Of a stretch of 64,000 nucleotides of DNA, positions 46,501-57,999 are shown one piece after another (position 1 is the first letter of the stretch; the number at the start of each line of letters is the position of its first letter). The DNA lies in the NCBI GenBank assembly GCA_005656395.1, contig SRSI01000055.1, forward strand, positions 678,593 through 742,592, read 5' to 3'. The notes beneath the pieces were generated by a model. It worked only from the letters and a program-made list of their open reading frames with translations, was not told where the DNA came from and did no database searches. The position numbers and the translations under genes were made by a program. Source of the stretch: Strongyloides papillosus (Eukaryota; Nematoda; Chromadorea; Rhabditida; Strongyloididae).

Positions 46501-48198
46501 AAAATACTTGATCCTACACAATTGACAAGTTGTGGTAATAATAAAAGTATTCCTCAACAAAATAATGTAGAACGTTCCACATCCTATGATTATAAACACA
46601 AGGAAAGTGTTGCTAGGCCAATAGTTAAAGTTAAACCAAAGAAAATTAAAGCCAAAAGAAAGTTGTATGAATTTATATCAGCACCCATCACTACATTTTG
46701 GACATGGTTCTTAAGTTTTATTGCATTTCTAATAGCTGATATTTATGTCTTACTCATTAAAACCGAGACAAATGTTAGTATTCTAGAATACATTCTTTTT
46801 GTTTATGTTATTGTATTTGGTATGGAGGAGATAAGAAAATTATTTATGTCTGAACCAACAGAAATAAAGAAAAAATTAACATTCTTCTTTTCTGACACAT
46901 GGAATTGGATAACAATATTGGCAGTATCATTATACATCTTCGGTTTCATATTACGGTGTTCCTCTGAATCCACAGCACAAAGTGGTCGTGTTATCTTAGC
47001 AGTTGACTCAGCAATATGGGTGTTAAAAATATTAGATTACTTAACAATTCATCCCAAATTTGGTATTTACATAACAATGGTCCTTAAAATGGTCATAGCA
47101 ATGTCATATCATATTGCATTGTTATTTATATCATTATTAGCATTTGGTCTACCAAGACAAAGTATTTTTTATCCCAATGAGAATTGGTCATGGGTCCTGG
47201 TTAGGAATATTTTTTATAAACCATATTTTATGTTGTATGGCGAGGTTTATGCCGGTGAGATTGACTTGTGTAATGATGAGGGAACTAATTGTGTACCAGG
47301 GCATTTTATCCCACCAATATTGATGACAATATTCTTGTTGATAGCAAATTTATTGCTTATTAGTATGCTCATGGCAACTTTCAATAATATTTTTATTGAA
47401 GTTAGTTGTCTAGCCAAACAATATTGGCTCTTCCAGAGATATCATCAGGTTATGAAGTATGAGAGTTCACCAGTTCTCCCACCACCATTTACAATTATTT
47501 ATCATATTTATTGGGTTGGTAAATATATATGGTATAGAAATATTTTTAATATTAGAAAAATAGCTCAAAAAATAGGGATAGTTAAATTGACAAATTTAAA
47601 AAAGGAGCATATATTTGATAATACATTGAAACTGTTTTTAAGTTTAACACAAGTTGAAAAAATACACGATTTTGAGGAGGAATGTATGGAAGCATTAACA
47701 CTACAACAAGAAGATAATTTTAAATCTGCTACTGATACAAGGATAAAGAATACCACAGAAAATACGGAAACAATATTATCACGTATAAGTGATGTTGTTA
47801 GAAATGAAGGTACATTGAAAGAAGCCATCTCATTAATAGAGACACGTTTAAGTACTATTGAAGTTAGGGAAAACGAATTAACGGAACACCTACGTCATAT
47901 CTCTGAGATGTTACCACAAATATTTCCGAAACATGATAGGAGTTCGGGATCAATGTATGATCATGATCAGGTATTGGATTATTTATCGAATATCTCCGAC
48001 CATGGTGCTGACTATGCAGATTCTCGCGTAAGAGATTCTATTAGAAGAAAACTTGGAACAACAGATTATACTTCAATTACGGATTCAATTGTCGTTAAGA
48101 ATGTTAGTGGAGAAAAGAAGGATGGTTGTAATGATTTCGAGGATATTTTCACGGAAGACGACAAGGATGAGGATGATTATGACGTTGAGTCAAATTAA
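43528..48198 (+). CDS. TRPM-family cation channel (GON-2/GTL-like)
   Basis: One uninterrupted exon of 1556 codons from the ATG at 43528 (MKLNEISPKN). N-terminal TRPM homology regions include VISIHGGTNNF, GAWIITSGCDDGVTKHVAAA and PWGLLKRREDF. A Ser/Asp-rich acidic tract and a basic linker (about codons 880-1040) precede six membrane segments between about residues 1055 and 1290. The pore has MLYGEVYAGEID, matching the FGEVYA-type filter of divalent-permeable TRPM channels, followed by S6 (LLLIANLLLISMLMATFNNIF). The TRP helix FQRYHQVMKYESSPVLPPPF comes next, then a coiled coil near 1450 and an acidic tail. No alpha-kinase domain is present, unlike TRPM6/7. C. elegans relatives handle Mg2+ and Ca2+ uptake in gonad, gut and excretory cells. 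Which paralogue this is cannot be settled here. Confidence 0.9.
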   Translation: MKLNEISPKNSPAMDSDRRKIRKHRHLHGVNAPPVNVSIHQWKDMLKMSLQSVNINNYFKEGNCMTIGSTSDTDDEYTFAIDKLFNKRECSKYVKTMKESQRCGCGRLEFEHSSEAINNANRLTSETDLEKMEENWNRSYIKGTDRWSIKNHTRLLPTDAYGTIEFQGGPRPIKAQYVRLSFDTDCSSIIHLLQNIWQIPPPKLVISIHGGTNNFNLQPKLARIFRNGLIKSASTTGAWIITSGCDDGVTKHVAAAIESCHNSSRNKAKIISIGIAPWGLLKRREDFIGKDHTVLYRKTGNNMKSRFITLNNRHGYFLLTDNGTVGKWGSEIILRRRLEGYIKENQTIVNEGKTIPVVCVILEGGTFSIRTALQYVTTIPKTPVVICDGSGRASDMISFAHHYIQEDGNLPEILRKQLLSLIESVFQLTKEEAEHLLKDLLECVSQKEMLTIFRSGGEHKNDFDHAILTALLKGYDLTPTEQLSLTLSWNRVDIARSDIFHPNMEWKMDDLHNIMIEALIYDRVDFVRLLLENGVDMQKFLTIGRLEELYNSDKGPTNTLYYIVRDVTKINHNYRYKLTHIGLAMEKLIGNGFKSYYSSDEFRKNYLEYKNHCKKKNVNVNGQTGSYSSRRLSTFFPFNTTSPQEQGDEHSWRRRVKSAFHDSPNKKQKTVVINLEDNISSRSHKLDTKSDDLTSSDDGIRFRYPFNELLVWAVLTKRHEMARCMWEHGEESMAKALVACALNRNLAKEAREDYLDVEISDDLKKNAEEFKHLSLDLLDCCYRQDDDKTLHLLTYELKYWGNETNISLAVMANNKQFLAHPCCQMLLADLWHGGMRIRSNSNLKVIMGILFFPSIFALEYKTKEELMFQPQTAAEHENEIYDSSSSGDDTDTSDSDSSSSSDSDSESNQHGAKSFFGSNQSLHFSSILPSRLRRSKKESKQQRRQSMDSSSSHLTTIRTNKIRTISLTTENFTNNQEVIDNVDMVSSPITEKILDPTQLTSCGNNKSIPQQNNVERSTSYDYKHKESVARPIVKVKPKKIKAKRKLYEFISAPITTFWTWFLSFIAFLIADIYVLLIKTETNVSILEYILFVYVIVFGMEEIRKLFMSEPTEIKKKLTFFFSDTWNWITILAVSLYIFGFILRCSSESTAQSGRVILAVDSAIWVLKILDYLTIHPKFGIYITMVLKMVIAMSYHIALLFISLLAFGLPRQSIFYPNENWSWVLVRNIFYKPYFMLYGEVYAGEIDLCNDEGTNCVPGHFIPPILMTIFLLIANLLLISMLMATFNNIFIEVSCLAKQYWLFQRYHQVMKYESSPVLPPPFTIIYHIYWVGKYIWYRNIFNIRKIAQKIGIVKLTNLKKEHIFDNTLKLFLSLTQVEKIHDFEEECMEALTLQQEDNFKSATDTRIKNTTENTETILSRISDVVRNEGTLKEAISLIETRLSTIEVRENELTEHLRHISEMLPQIFPKHDRSSGSMYDHDQVLDYLSNISDHGADYADSRVRDSIRRKLGTTDYTSITDSIVVKNVSGEKKDGCNDFEDIFTEDDKDEDDYDVESN

Positions 48199-49214
48199 TT
48201 TTAATATCAATCGATTAAAGAAAATTTTATATATTTATTGTAAATGTTTTATAAATATTACTTTTTTTGAGACGACAATAAAAGATTTGTCAAATATTCT
48301 TGTCTACTCAAAAATGCACAAATACTTCCCTAAACAATATATTTTTTTATCACTCACTCTATATTTTTTGGGTGAATAATGATAAATCAAGTTATATCTT
48401 TAAAGCTGGTTCTATAAAAATTATTTGTCTTTAGAGATTAACATCAGTCGTTGACTTTTATGATTAATTTATAGTATAATCATTTGAACATTTTCTTGAT
48501 TTATGATCAACTGTTTTTTTTATCAAAAATTAGTGTACTGTTAATGTTATTAAACCCGCATAAAATATGGTTTTTGGTAAATTAATACAATAAACTTTTT
48601 GCTCTTTTTTTGCACTTTTTTTTTGTTAATGACAAAATAATATGTTATAAATACATTGTTTTTAGAGAATAATTTGACCTTATGCATTAAAAAAAATATA
48701 AATTCCATTAATAATTCTGAACAAAATATCCTTGAAAAGGAGAAAATTAACTAGAAAGCAATCAAAACAATTAGAATTTAATTTCCCTCTTATGGTAAAT
48801 AAATTCCTAAGCACAGAATAGATATTTTTATTAATGTTACGCACCAAGTGAAGGTAGAAGTATAAAATAACCCTTGAGTAATAAGAAATTAAATAAAAGA
48901 CCACACAAAAAAAATGAAAGTAATTTATAAAATGCTTTTCCAATCAAACAAAATATCAAAAATAATGAATTCGACCGTGTATTTTAACACTTGTATACAG
49001 GTTAAATTTGCCTGAAGGTCAGAAATTTAACAAAATCATCTTCTTATTAAAATTTTTTTTAGGTAAATTACCTAATTCATTAAATAAAATATCCATTCAA
49101 CATAATTATTGTTATAGTTAAAAAATCATAAACCCAAAAAAACAAACACATGTTTTAATGAATCTCTTTTATTTGTTACTAATTAAACTTCAAAATATCA
49201 CGAATAAAAAGAAC
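48199..49214. other. Intergenic between TRPM and biotinyl gene ends
   Basis: About 1 kb, AT-rich. AATAAA at about 48278 is a plausible TRPM poly(A) signal. The genes converge on this spacer. No ORF with coding character. Confidence 0.5.
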
Positions 49215-49466
49215 TTATTCTAATTCAATCAAAACTTCTCCTATGTTAATATTGTCACCAACTTTACAATTAACATTCTTTATTCTTCCATTCTTGATAG
49301 CAAGCAATTTACTTTGCATCTTCATTGATTGAATAACTATAAGTTCCTGTCCCTCATTAACTACATCTCCAACTTTTACTTTGATGTTTTCAATAATTCC
49401 TGTATTTGGAGACATGATAACTGTTTTCTTGTTCTCATTCGCAGGTACTTCAGAGGTGAAAGTCAT
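49215..49466 (-). CDS. Free-standing biotinyl carrier domain protein (83 aa)
   Basis: A complete 83-residue frame from ATG to stop. Residues 15-83 form one biotinyl/lipoyl-attachment domain: MSPNTGIIENIKVKVGD, then the biotin-lysine motif SMKM with Lys49, then VGDNINIGEVLIELE. It most resembles the C-terminal carrier domain of propionyl-CoA carboxylase alpha, where the motif is normally AMKM. No biotin carboxylase or transferase domain is attached, and I see no splice acceptor at the start to link it to an upstream exon. It may serve as a small biotinylated carrier or be a fragment duplicated from a carboxylase gene. No mitochondrial presequence is evident. Confidence 0.8.
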   Translation of the reverse strand: MTFTSEVPANENKKTVIMSPNTGIIENIKVKVGDVVNEGQELIVIQSMKMQSKLLAIKNGRIKNVNCKVGDNINIGEVLIELE

Positions 49467-49980
49467 TGTAGATAGAATATTTTTTATTTAAAAATGATGA
49501 AATATTTTTTTGGTGATATTAATATATGTGAGTAATCAAAGTCAAATCTCCAGTTTTTATATAAGAAGGTTAGTAGGATATGTAATCGTACTATAAAAAC
49601 AATTGCTTTTTGATCAACAACATTTATTGTTTGAAGGTTAAAAGTCGGTTGAAAACTATCACTAATCTTTATACTTATATATTATCTAATTAATTAATTT
49701 GTAAGCTTTAAGATATATTTTTTTATAAACTTTGAACACACTATAAATATTTTGATCGTTAACTCTTCTGATAAAATATTTACTATCTTTATTATAATCA
49801 AAGTTCATATTAATTACTACATTAATATAACTTTGTAAATACCTAACTTCAAAATAACATTTATTTAAAGATATGTTGGTTGTTGGAGAGGAATGGTATA
49901 TGTTTACTATATTAGAAAATAAGAACCTAGTTAAAAATAGTTATCACGGTTAGTATAATTTAACAAAATAAATTTTAAAT
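49467..49980. other. Intergenic, nothing recognised
   Basis: About 510 bases of AT-rich DNA between the biotinyl gene's 5' end and the SQRD 3' end. It probably includes the promoter of the biotinyl gene. Confidence 0.4.
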
Positions 49981-51360
49981 TTAACATTTTCCAAAGTGTA
50001 AAAGTTTCCTGACATCAGCTGGACCTTCCCAAAGGCCTTTAATTAGACCATTCCAATATAAAGGTGGCATAATGTTAACTTTCATTAAATAAAATAGAAA
50101 GCTTGGTTTACTTTGATCTATTGGTAAAGTTTCTTCAGGACCGTTATAATTAAATTCAGCAAGGATACCCTTGTTATAACTTATTACCAATGGACAAGAT
50201 CCATATCCAGTATACTTTGCACTGACCTCCTTTCCATTCATTGCACTCTTAATATTCTCTTTCAATGTTTTCAATTGTGAAGCTTAAAAAGACTTTATTA
50301 AAAACATCTTAAAATATCTTTACTTACAAATAGCAGCAGCTGTCTTAGCATTTGGGGTGTTTGTAGCATCACCTATACCAAAAACATTTAGATATTTTTT
50401 ACTTTGAAGTGTATACATATCAACATCAACCCATCCATTTCCATCAACAAGGCCTTCATTAGATTGTGCACTTTTAAGCATGATATTTGATGGGGAACAT
50501 GGAGCACCGATGTGTAGGAAGTTAAACTCTTCTTCAACAAACTTTCCAGTACCTTTAGCATTATCATCTAAAAGTTCAAATGTGGCGACATTTTTTATTG
50601 GATCAACTTTTGTTAAACTTCTCCTGGTATTTAAGGTAATGTTTCTTTCTTTTACATGTTCCATTAATCTTACGGCATATCTGTCAACACCAAAAATTTT
50701 ACCAAGTGATGTATTGTATGATATATTTGCCTTATCTCTTTTACCATTTATTCTTTGATAGTCCTCAAATAGGTAACATATCTTTTGAGGAGCTCCAGCG
50801 CATTTAACAGGAGTATTTGGATATGTAAATAAAGCATTTCCACCATCAAATTCTTTCATCTTCTTAAATGTCTTCTCAGCATACTGAGGTAAGTAAATTG
50901 AAACAATACTTCTATCACTATCCAGACCTTCTTGTGCCCCTTCAATTTTATCAAATCTCGTTTGGCATCCTGTAGCAATAACAAGGTAATCATATGTTAT
51001 TGTATCATTATTTGATGTTACAATAGTATTTTTACTAGGAATAACATCTTTTGCATCATCCTGAATCCAATTTATTTTTTTGGACATCAATGAACACTCA
51101 TCACGTTTAAATACTTCAAGGTTTTTTATACCACCTCCGACAAGTGTAAAACCTGGCTGGTAGTAATGCGTTGTTTTTGGTTCGATGATACCAATGCTTC
51201 CATTAGGTAGTTTTGATGAAAAATAATTTCCAACACTGAGGCCACCACTTCCTCCTCCAAGGATAAGGAGTTTGAAATGTTCTAGAAATAGATTTGTTTA
51301 TTTTTTGGGAATATAACTCTAAAACATACGGTTATTAAATACATATGATGATAGTTTCAT
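49981..51360 (-). CDS. sqrd: Sulfide:quinone oxidoreductase, mitochondrial
   Basis: Three exons: 51360-51330 (MKLSSYVFNN), 51281-50328 and 50282-49981, joined in frame across GT-AG introns of 48 and 45 nt, giving about 428 residues. It oxidises hydrogen sulfide with FAD and passes electrons to quinone at the inner mitochondrial membrane. An N-terminal Rossmann motif LILGGGSGGLSVG binds FAD. The redox cysteines appear as TPVKCAGAP (about Cys171) and YGSCPLV (about Cys358), matching the two active-site Cys of animal SQOR. The C-terminal YLMKVNIMPPLYWNGLIKG and GPADVRKLLHFG blocks are family-typical. C. elegans has two such genes (sqrd-1 and sqrd-2); which one this matches is not decided. The N-terminus is short for a targeting peptide. 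Confidence 0.92.
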
Positions 51361-52693
51361 GATTAAACCGGTGACGTTTTTCTTATGTAAACCTTTTGTT
51401 ATTTAGATTTAATAGATATTAGTTGTAAGTAAGTTTCAGTACAGGGATTACGTCTACAAAACATTATTCCAATCAATCAAAGTTTTTTTGATAAATTATT
51501 AATAATTATTTAGCTTATAAAGTTTTTTGATAAAAAAATAATGGTAAAAACTACTATTATACTCATAATTAGTCGTGGTAAGTTTATAAAAAAAATTAGA
51601 GATTTTAAAAAACTTTTATTCCATAAAATTGAAAACCAAACTGTTATCTACAAAATAAGATGCTAATCACCTTGATCGATCAAGAACGATCTTCAAAACA
51701 AATTATTAAATAATGATTGATAAACATGTGAAAAACATTGTTAATATTACTAATGTTATCAAAACCCTTAAAATTGTAAATAATTTAAAAGTTTTACTTC
51801 ACATAGCACAGATAATGCATTACCTTCAAACTAGTTTTTGATCTTTATATCAATAATATTCATAGTTAAGAACAAATATTTTTTTTCGCTTAAATATACC
51901 ATAATATTAACATCATTTTATGTGTAATTTTTATATTTACTATTATGTTAAATTTTCTAATTAATACATGAGTTTTAAATATATAACTTCCTTTTTCAAC
52001 TGCAACTATTTTAGATATGATTCAGAGGGTTATTTTAGGCAATGTATCGAATTCTAGTTTAATGAATCATAGGTTCCTCTTTATCTTTTAAAATGTTTTT
52101 TTAAACTTTCTTCAGTCACCTTTATACATTTCTGTATGGTACGGTATGGAATATTTTAGATGACTCATTGAAAGGACTTATGATCTATCTAAAGTATGAA
52201 ATGGTACCATCTTATAATTGAATATGATGATCAATTGCATTCTTTTGAATATTCTTAGAATTCTTTTAATTGATAGAAGAGAATTAGTTAAGAGATAATG
52301 GTATCAAAATAAAAGTACTTTTTTTCTTTTAAAAAATGTTTGTAAAATATTACTTTATTAAATCGATTATTGTTATGTGTATAATAAATTGTCGATATGT
52401 CAGATTAGAATTTTAGAGTAGGATGTTAGTGATAATCAACTGAAAAATCTTTAAACAAAATAAAAATTTAAATATTTATTTATAACAAATATTAATTTAT
52501 AAAATATTTAAACACAAAAAGAAATGTTATTTTAAAGGTGCTGTTAAGCAGAAAAAAAAGGCTGAAAAGTTAGTAACAGATTTACTGATGCTATCAAAGT
52601 ATACTTTTAAAAGCCGTTATTTTTGTTGGTTTTTTTTACAATAATCTTGAAGTGATATAGATAAAATCTTATTTACTTTTAAATAAATTCCTT
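51361..52693. other. Intergenic between SQRD and RME-1
   Basis: 1.3 kb of AT-rich DNA holding the SQRD promoter side and the RME-1 3' flank. No coding or repeat signal seen. Confidence 0.5.
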
Positions 52694-54349
52694 CTAACAA
52701 TCTTCATCTAATGAAGGATATACACCATTCTCTTTGACTTCACGATAACTTGGTGGTAGTAAATGTTTTGGTAATGTATCTGGTAGTTCATGTCCTTCTA
52801 ATCTAAGATTAATTAAGTAGTTTGCAAGAGCGAATTCTTCACTGTCAAGCATACCATCACCATTAATATCAGCCAACTTCCAGATTCTTCCTAACACACT
52901 ATTTGGCAATTTTGATTTTACCATATGTTCTTTGGCAACACGACCACTGATTTTTCCATCAACTGGTCCAAGTGACTCGAAATCAGCTAGAATATTACTC
53001 TTTTGTTTCGTAACAATCCATTCTTTTTCATCAGAACCTTTATCGAAACCTTCACCACGTCCCATACCAAATGGTGTATCAGTATTTTGAGTTCTTGAAA
53101 ATGCACCACCTTTAACGGTATCACCTTGTTTGCCATTTTGTGCTGATTCAGCTTCCTCCTTTGGTATTTGTGCCATCAATCTAGCTATATCACTACTTAA
53201 CATACCATCGACAACCTCTAATAATTTTGGTTTAAGTGGGTTAAATTTAGTAAAATCGCAATTTTGAAGATTTTCTCTCATTTTATTGACATCAGGGAAA
53301 TCTCCCGGTGAAATATTATGTTCTTTTTGTAGTTGCTCGAAAATCTTATCAAGATTAGTAATTAGTTCTTTCTTTTTCTTTTCTTTACCGATCATTGTTG
53401 GCATTTGTTTTCTTAATTCAGCAATAATATAAGCATGTACCTTTGCTAATCTAGCTCTTTTAATTAAATCATTTAACTTTCTTAATGCAGCATTACGTGG
53501 TAAAGCCTGTAAATCGGAGAATAAATCTTGTTGTTCATCCTGGAATAATCTTCTATTAATATCATAATGTAATGGTTCATCCCAAAATGTACCAATATAA
53601 ACTCTAGATACCTCCGGAGTTTTAAATACTTTCCCTAAACTCCACATCAAAGCACCATAAACTCGCATTAATTGTTGATGGTCAACCATATCAGATTTAT
53701 TCAAAACAATCCTAATTTTATCTTCATTCCCAGCCAATGCTTCTATACATCTCTTAAATTCATCACTAATATCAAGTTTATGTGCATCAAACAAAAGAAT
53801 TATTCTATCGACACGTTCAGCAAACCATTCTAGTACACCAGTAAAATCATAACCACGATCAAGGCGTTGTTTCTCACCACTCAATATTCCAGGTGTATCA
53901 ACAATAGTAACTGACTCTAAAACTTTATTATCCAAAGTAGAACATTGTAATCTATTTAGAAAATTATTTCCAAATTTGCTTAGAGCTCTAAATTGTTTTG
54001 TTGAATCGACAACTAATGCATTCCCTGGAATGACGCCTTCTTCTTTATCATGCATAACAGCAATAAATCTATCAGTTGTTGGTTCTGGACCAATCCTAAT
54101 ACCAGGGAATTCTTTTTCTAATAAATACTTAATGAAAGTCGTTTTACCGGTTGAGTATTGACCAACGAGTAATATCATAGGTTTTGCTGTGAAATCTGCA
54201 TCGTCAAGAGCTGGTGAATGGAAATCATGAAATTTATAATACTCCTCCAATGGATATAATTTTTGCTTATATATTTTTCTTAAACCTTCAGCAACACTCT
54301 CCAAATCAGTAGTATCCTTCTTTTTTGAACTATTTAACCAAGAAAACAT
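52694..54349 (-). CDS. rme-1: EHD/RME-1 endocytic recycling ATPase
   Basis: Uninterrupted frame, 551 residues from MFSWLNSSKKK. A longer frame exists upstream, but an acceptor-like TGTTACAG lies at 54374-54381, between that start and this one, so I use MFSWL. It is a dynamin-like ATPase that tubulates and cuts recycling-endosome membranes. Visible motifs are the P-loop GQYSTGKTT (about residues 63-71), TTDRF, DTPGILSGEKQ, LNKSDMVD, helical middle regions and a C-terminal EH domain with the EF-hand loop DINGDGMLDSEEF, which binds NPF-containing partners. All signature motifs are intact and the length is normal for the family (530-550). No introns lie in the coding region. Confidence 0.95.
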   Translation of the reverse strand: MFSWLNSSKKKDTTDLESVAEGLRKIYKQKLYPLEEYYKFHDFHSPALDDADFTAKPMILLVGQYSTGKTTFIKYLLEKEFPGIRIGPEPTTDRFIAVMHDKEEGVIPGNALVVDSTKQFRALSKFGNNFLNRLQCSTLDNKVLESVTIVDTPGILSGEKQRLDRGYDFTGVLEWFAERVDRIILLFDAHKLDISDEFKRCIEALAGNEDKIRIVLNKSDMVDHQQLMRVYGALMWSLGKVFKTPEVSRVYIGTFWDEPLHYDINRRLFQDEQQDLFSDLQALPRNAALRKLNDLIKRARLAKVHAYIIAELRKQMPTMIGKEKKKKELITNLDKIFEQLQKEHNISPGDFPDVNKMRENLQNCDFTKFNPLKPKLLEVVDGMLSSDIARLMAQIPKEEAESAQNGKQGDTVKGGAFSRTQNTDTPFGMGRGEGFDKGSDEKEWIVTKQKSNILADFESLGPVDGKISGRVAKEHMVKSKLPNSVLGRIWKLADINGDGMLDSEEFALANYLINLRLEGHELPDTLPKHLLPPSYREVKENGVYPSLDEDC

Positions 54350-54381
54350 ATTACTTCTAACACAAAAGAGTGTCTGTAACA

Positions 54382-57300
54382 TAAAAAATGACAATTAAAG
54401 GGGAAAAAAGGTGATATTAAAAAAATGATACGTCACATAGTTGAAAGTAAATGATAAAAGAACAAATGAAAAATATGTAATGAAAAAAGTGAATATGAAT
54501 ATATATTTTAAAACACTGATATGTGCTAATAAAAATGTAACTAACTGCCTCTTCCGATTAAATAAATATCTGGTAAAATAATACATGAAACTTTTATATA
54601 CATGCTTATAGGTGTATGTTTTCTTATGCACATTCTGAATAATGTTTTAAAATAAAATGCAATCATTCTTCAAGCACAAATCATGTTTTCTCACCCCTAG
54701 GAGTATTAAAATATGGTTAAAGTAATAACATTTATATTTTTGAAATAAATATGTAAAAAATATTACATTAGTACATGGACTATATACCTGAGCAGAAAAA
54801 TCAGGTCGCAAGAATGTGTTGTTTATGTAAACTTTGTATAACTCATAGAAAAAATTAATGAATAGAGAGATGTCTTTTTGTTGACTACTAATTAGTGTCC
54901 TTTTTTTTAAATAAAAAAATTCTAATATACTATAATTAAAATGTGGAAAAAGTTATTAAAAAAAATGTTTTCTAAAAGAAATATAATAAATTATGAAAAA
55001 CTAGAAGCTTAATTATTGAAATTGAAAACCTTTTAAAAAGTATATAAAGTCAAAACTGATAAGTACTTTATTTTTATTTATAAAAGTTTATCTCCACTAA
55101 ACAAAACTCTTTTCACCAACTTAAATTTTTATTAAAAATAGCGTATATTCGGATACAGTTCGTCACAGGTTTTTCATTTTGATAAACTAAAGTTAATAAT
55201 CTCTATTATAAAGACAATCTAGAGTACATTAACATAAGTATTAAATTTAAATTCATCATCTCTGTGATGGTAAAAAAACTTTTCTATTTACTAAAAATTT
55301 AAAATATACGTATATTTATAAACTTGAACAATTTAAAATTTTGTTAGATTTTAATCAAATATAGTTTTGATTGGGGAAGGAAAATAATAATTAATGAGAT
55401 AAATAAAAATATAATTAATTTAAAAAATTAATTTTCCAGAATAGTATCAATATTTTTCATATTAATGACATTTTAATTAATGCAAAATCTATATCACTAG
55501 TAATGAAAGATTAGGTCATCCAAAATAAGAAAAAGTAAGATTTGTAATAGAGATTTAAATTGCAAAAATGTTTAGTGTGTAAAAATTGTGTTGAGAGTAA
55601 GTAAATATTCGAAACTAATGATTAAAAATCAATTAAAAGTAGATTGAAAAGTTAATCAAGCATAAAATTGAATAATTAAGGTTTAAATTAGTACATTAGT
55701 AGCAAAAAAAGTTGAAAAATATATAATTTAATTTTTAGTTCAAAGAAAAAGACCAACTTTAGATACAATAAACTTTAACATTCTATTTGTATTATTGCAA
55801 TTTTCTTTTAAGTATACAAATTTCCACATATTTATAAACAAAAAAGTTATAAGATTATTAAAAAGATATGTTGGTAGGAGAGATAAATATCTCGATAATA
55901 TTTTTAGTCTCAGACAATGAAATTGTTATTTATTTTAATATCTTTATTGAAACATGAGTGAAATAAAATTGATTATACATTTATTGATAATTTAAAAATT
56001 ATATTATATGATATTAATAATAAAATACGATAACAAAAGTGACTAATTGTGGTTAACGAAATGCACACGTCATAGAAAAATGATTATAATACATATATTT
56101 GTTCTCTTAAAAATTTATTGAAATATTTTTAAAGATATGAATTTTAAACATGTAAAAAGTATAGTATTTAAAAATATTATATACATACTCTAAGTACATA
56201 TAATAATGATAGTTAGATACAATGGTATGGAAGCCAAATGAAATATGTCTGATGTATATTGATATTTCTTCGATTTATCATATACATATTATTAGAAAAC
56301 AGTTGAACAGTAATATATGTATATAACTGAATAATAAATTTATATTTATAAGTAACTTTATAGTTAGAGAGCAACATTAAAAGTATATAGAAAGTATAAT
56401 GATAAGATTTTGTCTGTTGCTGGTAAAGTATTATAAGGGTAAAGTATGAAACAATTGGATCCTAGAAAGGAGTTCTAGAAAGATGACTTTTCTGTTAAAC
56501 GAATGTATAGTATAAATGGAAATAAATAGACAAAATTATTGTTGCACCATAAAAGGAAGAGCCACGAGAATTTAAATTAAAAATGGACTAGTTTTAGGAT
56601 TAATGTTTTACGAACACATACAATAGAATAAACTAAATGTATGATTCACAAAATATTTATAATAGTAAAAAAAATAAAAATTTCTAACGATTTTATTTAA
56701 AATTTATATTGGAAATTATTCATAAAAAGATAATATAGATCATGTTGAATTTTTTAAAATAGTAAATATATAAAAAATATTTAAAGTGAGTGATATTTTG
56801 TTTTTAACAATAAAATCTATAATATTCATAATTTTATTTTAATAGACATATTAAATTATAGTATTCAAGGAAAAAAAATGTAAATATAGAATTATTAAAT
56901 ATCACAGAAATATTAAGTTAAACTTAATAATAATAGGTTTTTAAATTAGGTAAAGGTTTTCTATCTAAAATTTGTTTAAAAGAGTGTATTAAAATATATC
57001 AATTATGTATAAATAAAGTCCACAGATAATGTATGAAAAAGTTTACAAATAGTTCAAACAATTTAAATATAACATATTATAAAATAGAACAGTTGTTAAA
57101 ATATAGATAAAGTTGAATCATATCAATTTTATACTACTAAAATTACATAGATTTTAAACAATCTATAAATATAATTTTGAGAAATTTATCTTTAAAAAAA
57201 TAAAATTTTTCACACAAAAATTTATAAACAATATATTTATAAAAATAAAGAACCACTTAATGTATGATAAAAATAAAAGTAATATTCTAATTGCTTAAAA

Positions 57301-57990
57301 ATAAATAGTGATAAAATAAATTGGTGTCAATTTCTTCAACTACCATATAATTTGTTGATGGTGCCTGGAAGAAATTTTTATGTGAAATAAATATGAAACA
57401 ATGTAATTGATAAAGTTTAAAGTCGTTTATTTATCATTTTTATTTTATAAAACAAATTATACATCCTTTTTTCGTTAAATCATTAATTCAAATGATTCAA
57501 AATTTGTTTTATATTTTTATCGTTGCATAAAAAAATTTTATAATGTATATATAATATTGTAATCTTATCAGAATAATACATCTTAACACATTAATATATC
57601 AATGACACTTCTATTTAAATTTATTTGATATATCTTTTAGTTAATTACAACTCATAAAAGTACAAGTTGTTTTTTTTTTTCACTGGAGCTGAATAATTAA
57701 CATATTTGCTCATTAAAATGTAGGATATATTTGATAAGATCGATGGCTTGTTTATAAAAAAAGATATATAATAATAAGTACTTAATGATAATTTATTATT
57801 ACTTTATTTTTAAATGTTATATGTTAACAAAATTAGAATATATGTTATAGTCTGATATCGTTGTTAAATTTTTAAACCCATTGGAAATATTAATAGACAT
57901 ATTTATTGGTATATTTTTAATAACCAGTCAATGGCTTTACATTTGCATGGCCTTGTTTAACCTTTCAACGTATTATACTTAAAAATTTTT
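54382..57990. other. Gene-poor AT-rich tract
   Basis: About 3.6 kb upstream of RME-1. Open frames here are short and low-complexity. I find no RNA gene, element ends or domain pattern. The first few hundred bases may carry the RME-1 promoter. Confidence 0.5.
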
Positions 57991-57999
57991 AGATAAACA

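Noticed and set aside
54350..54394. Longer N-terminus of RME-1
   Set aside because: An acceptor-like TGTTACAG separates it from MFSWL, the family-like start.
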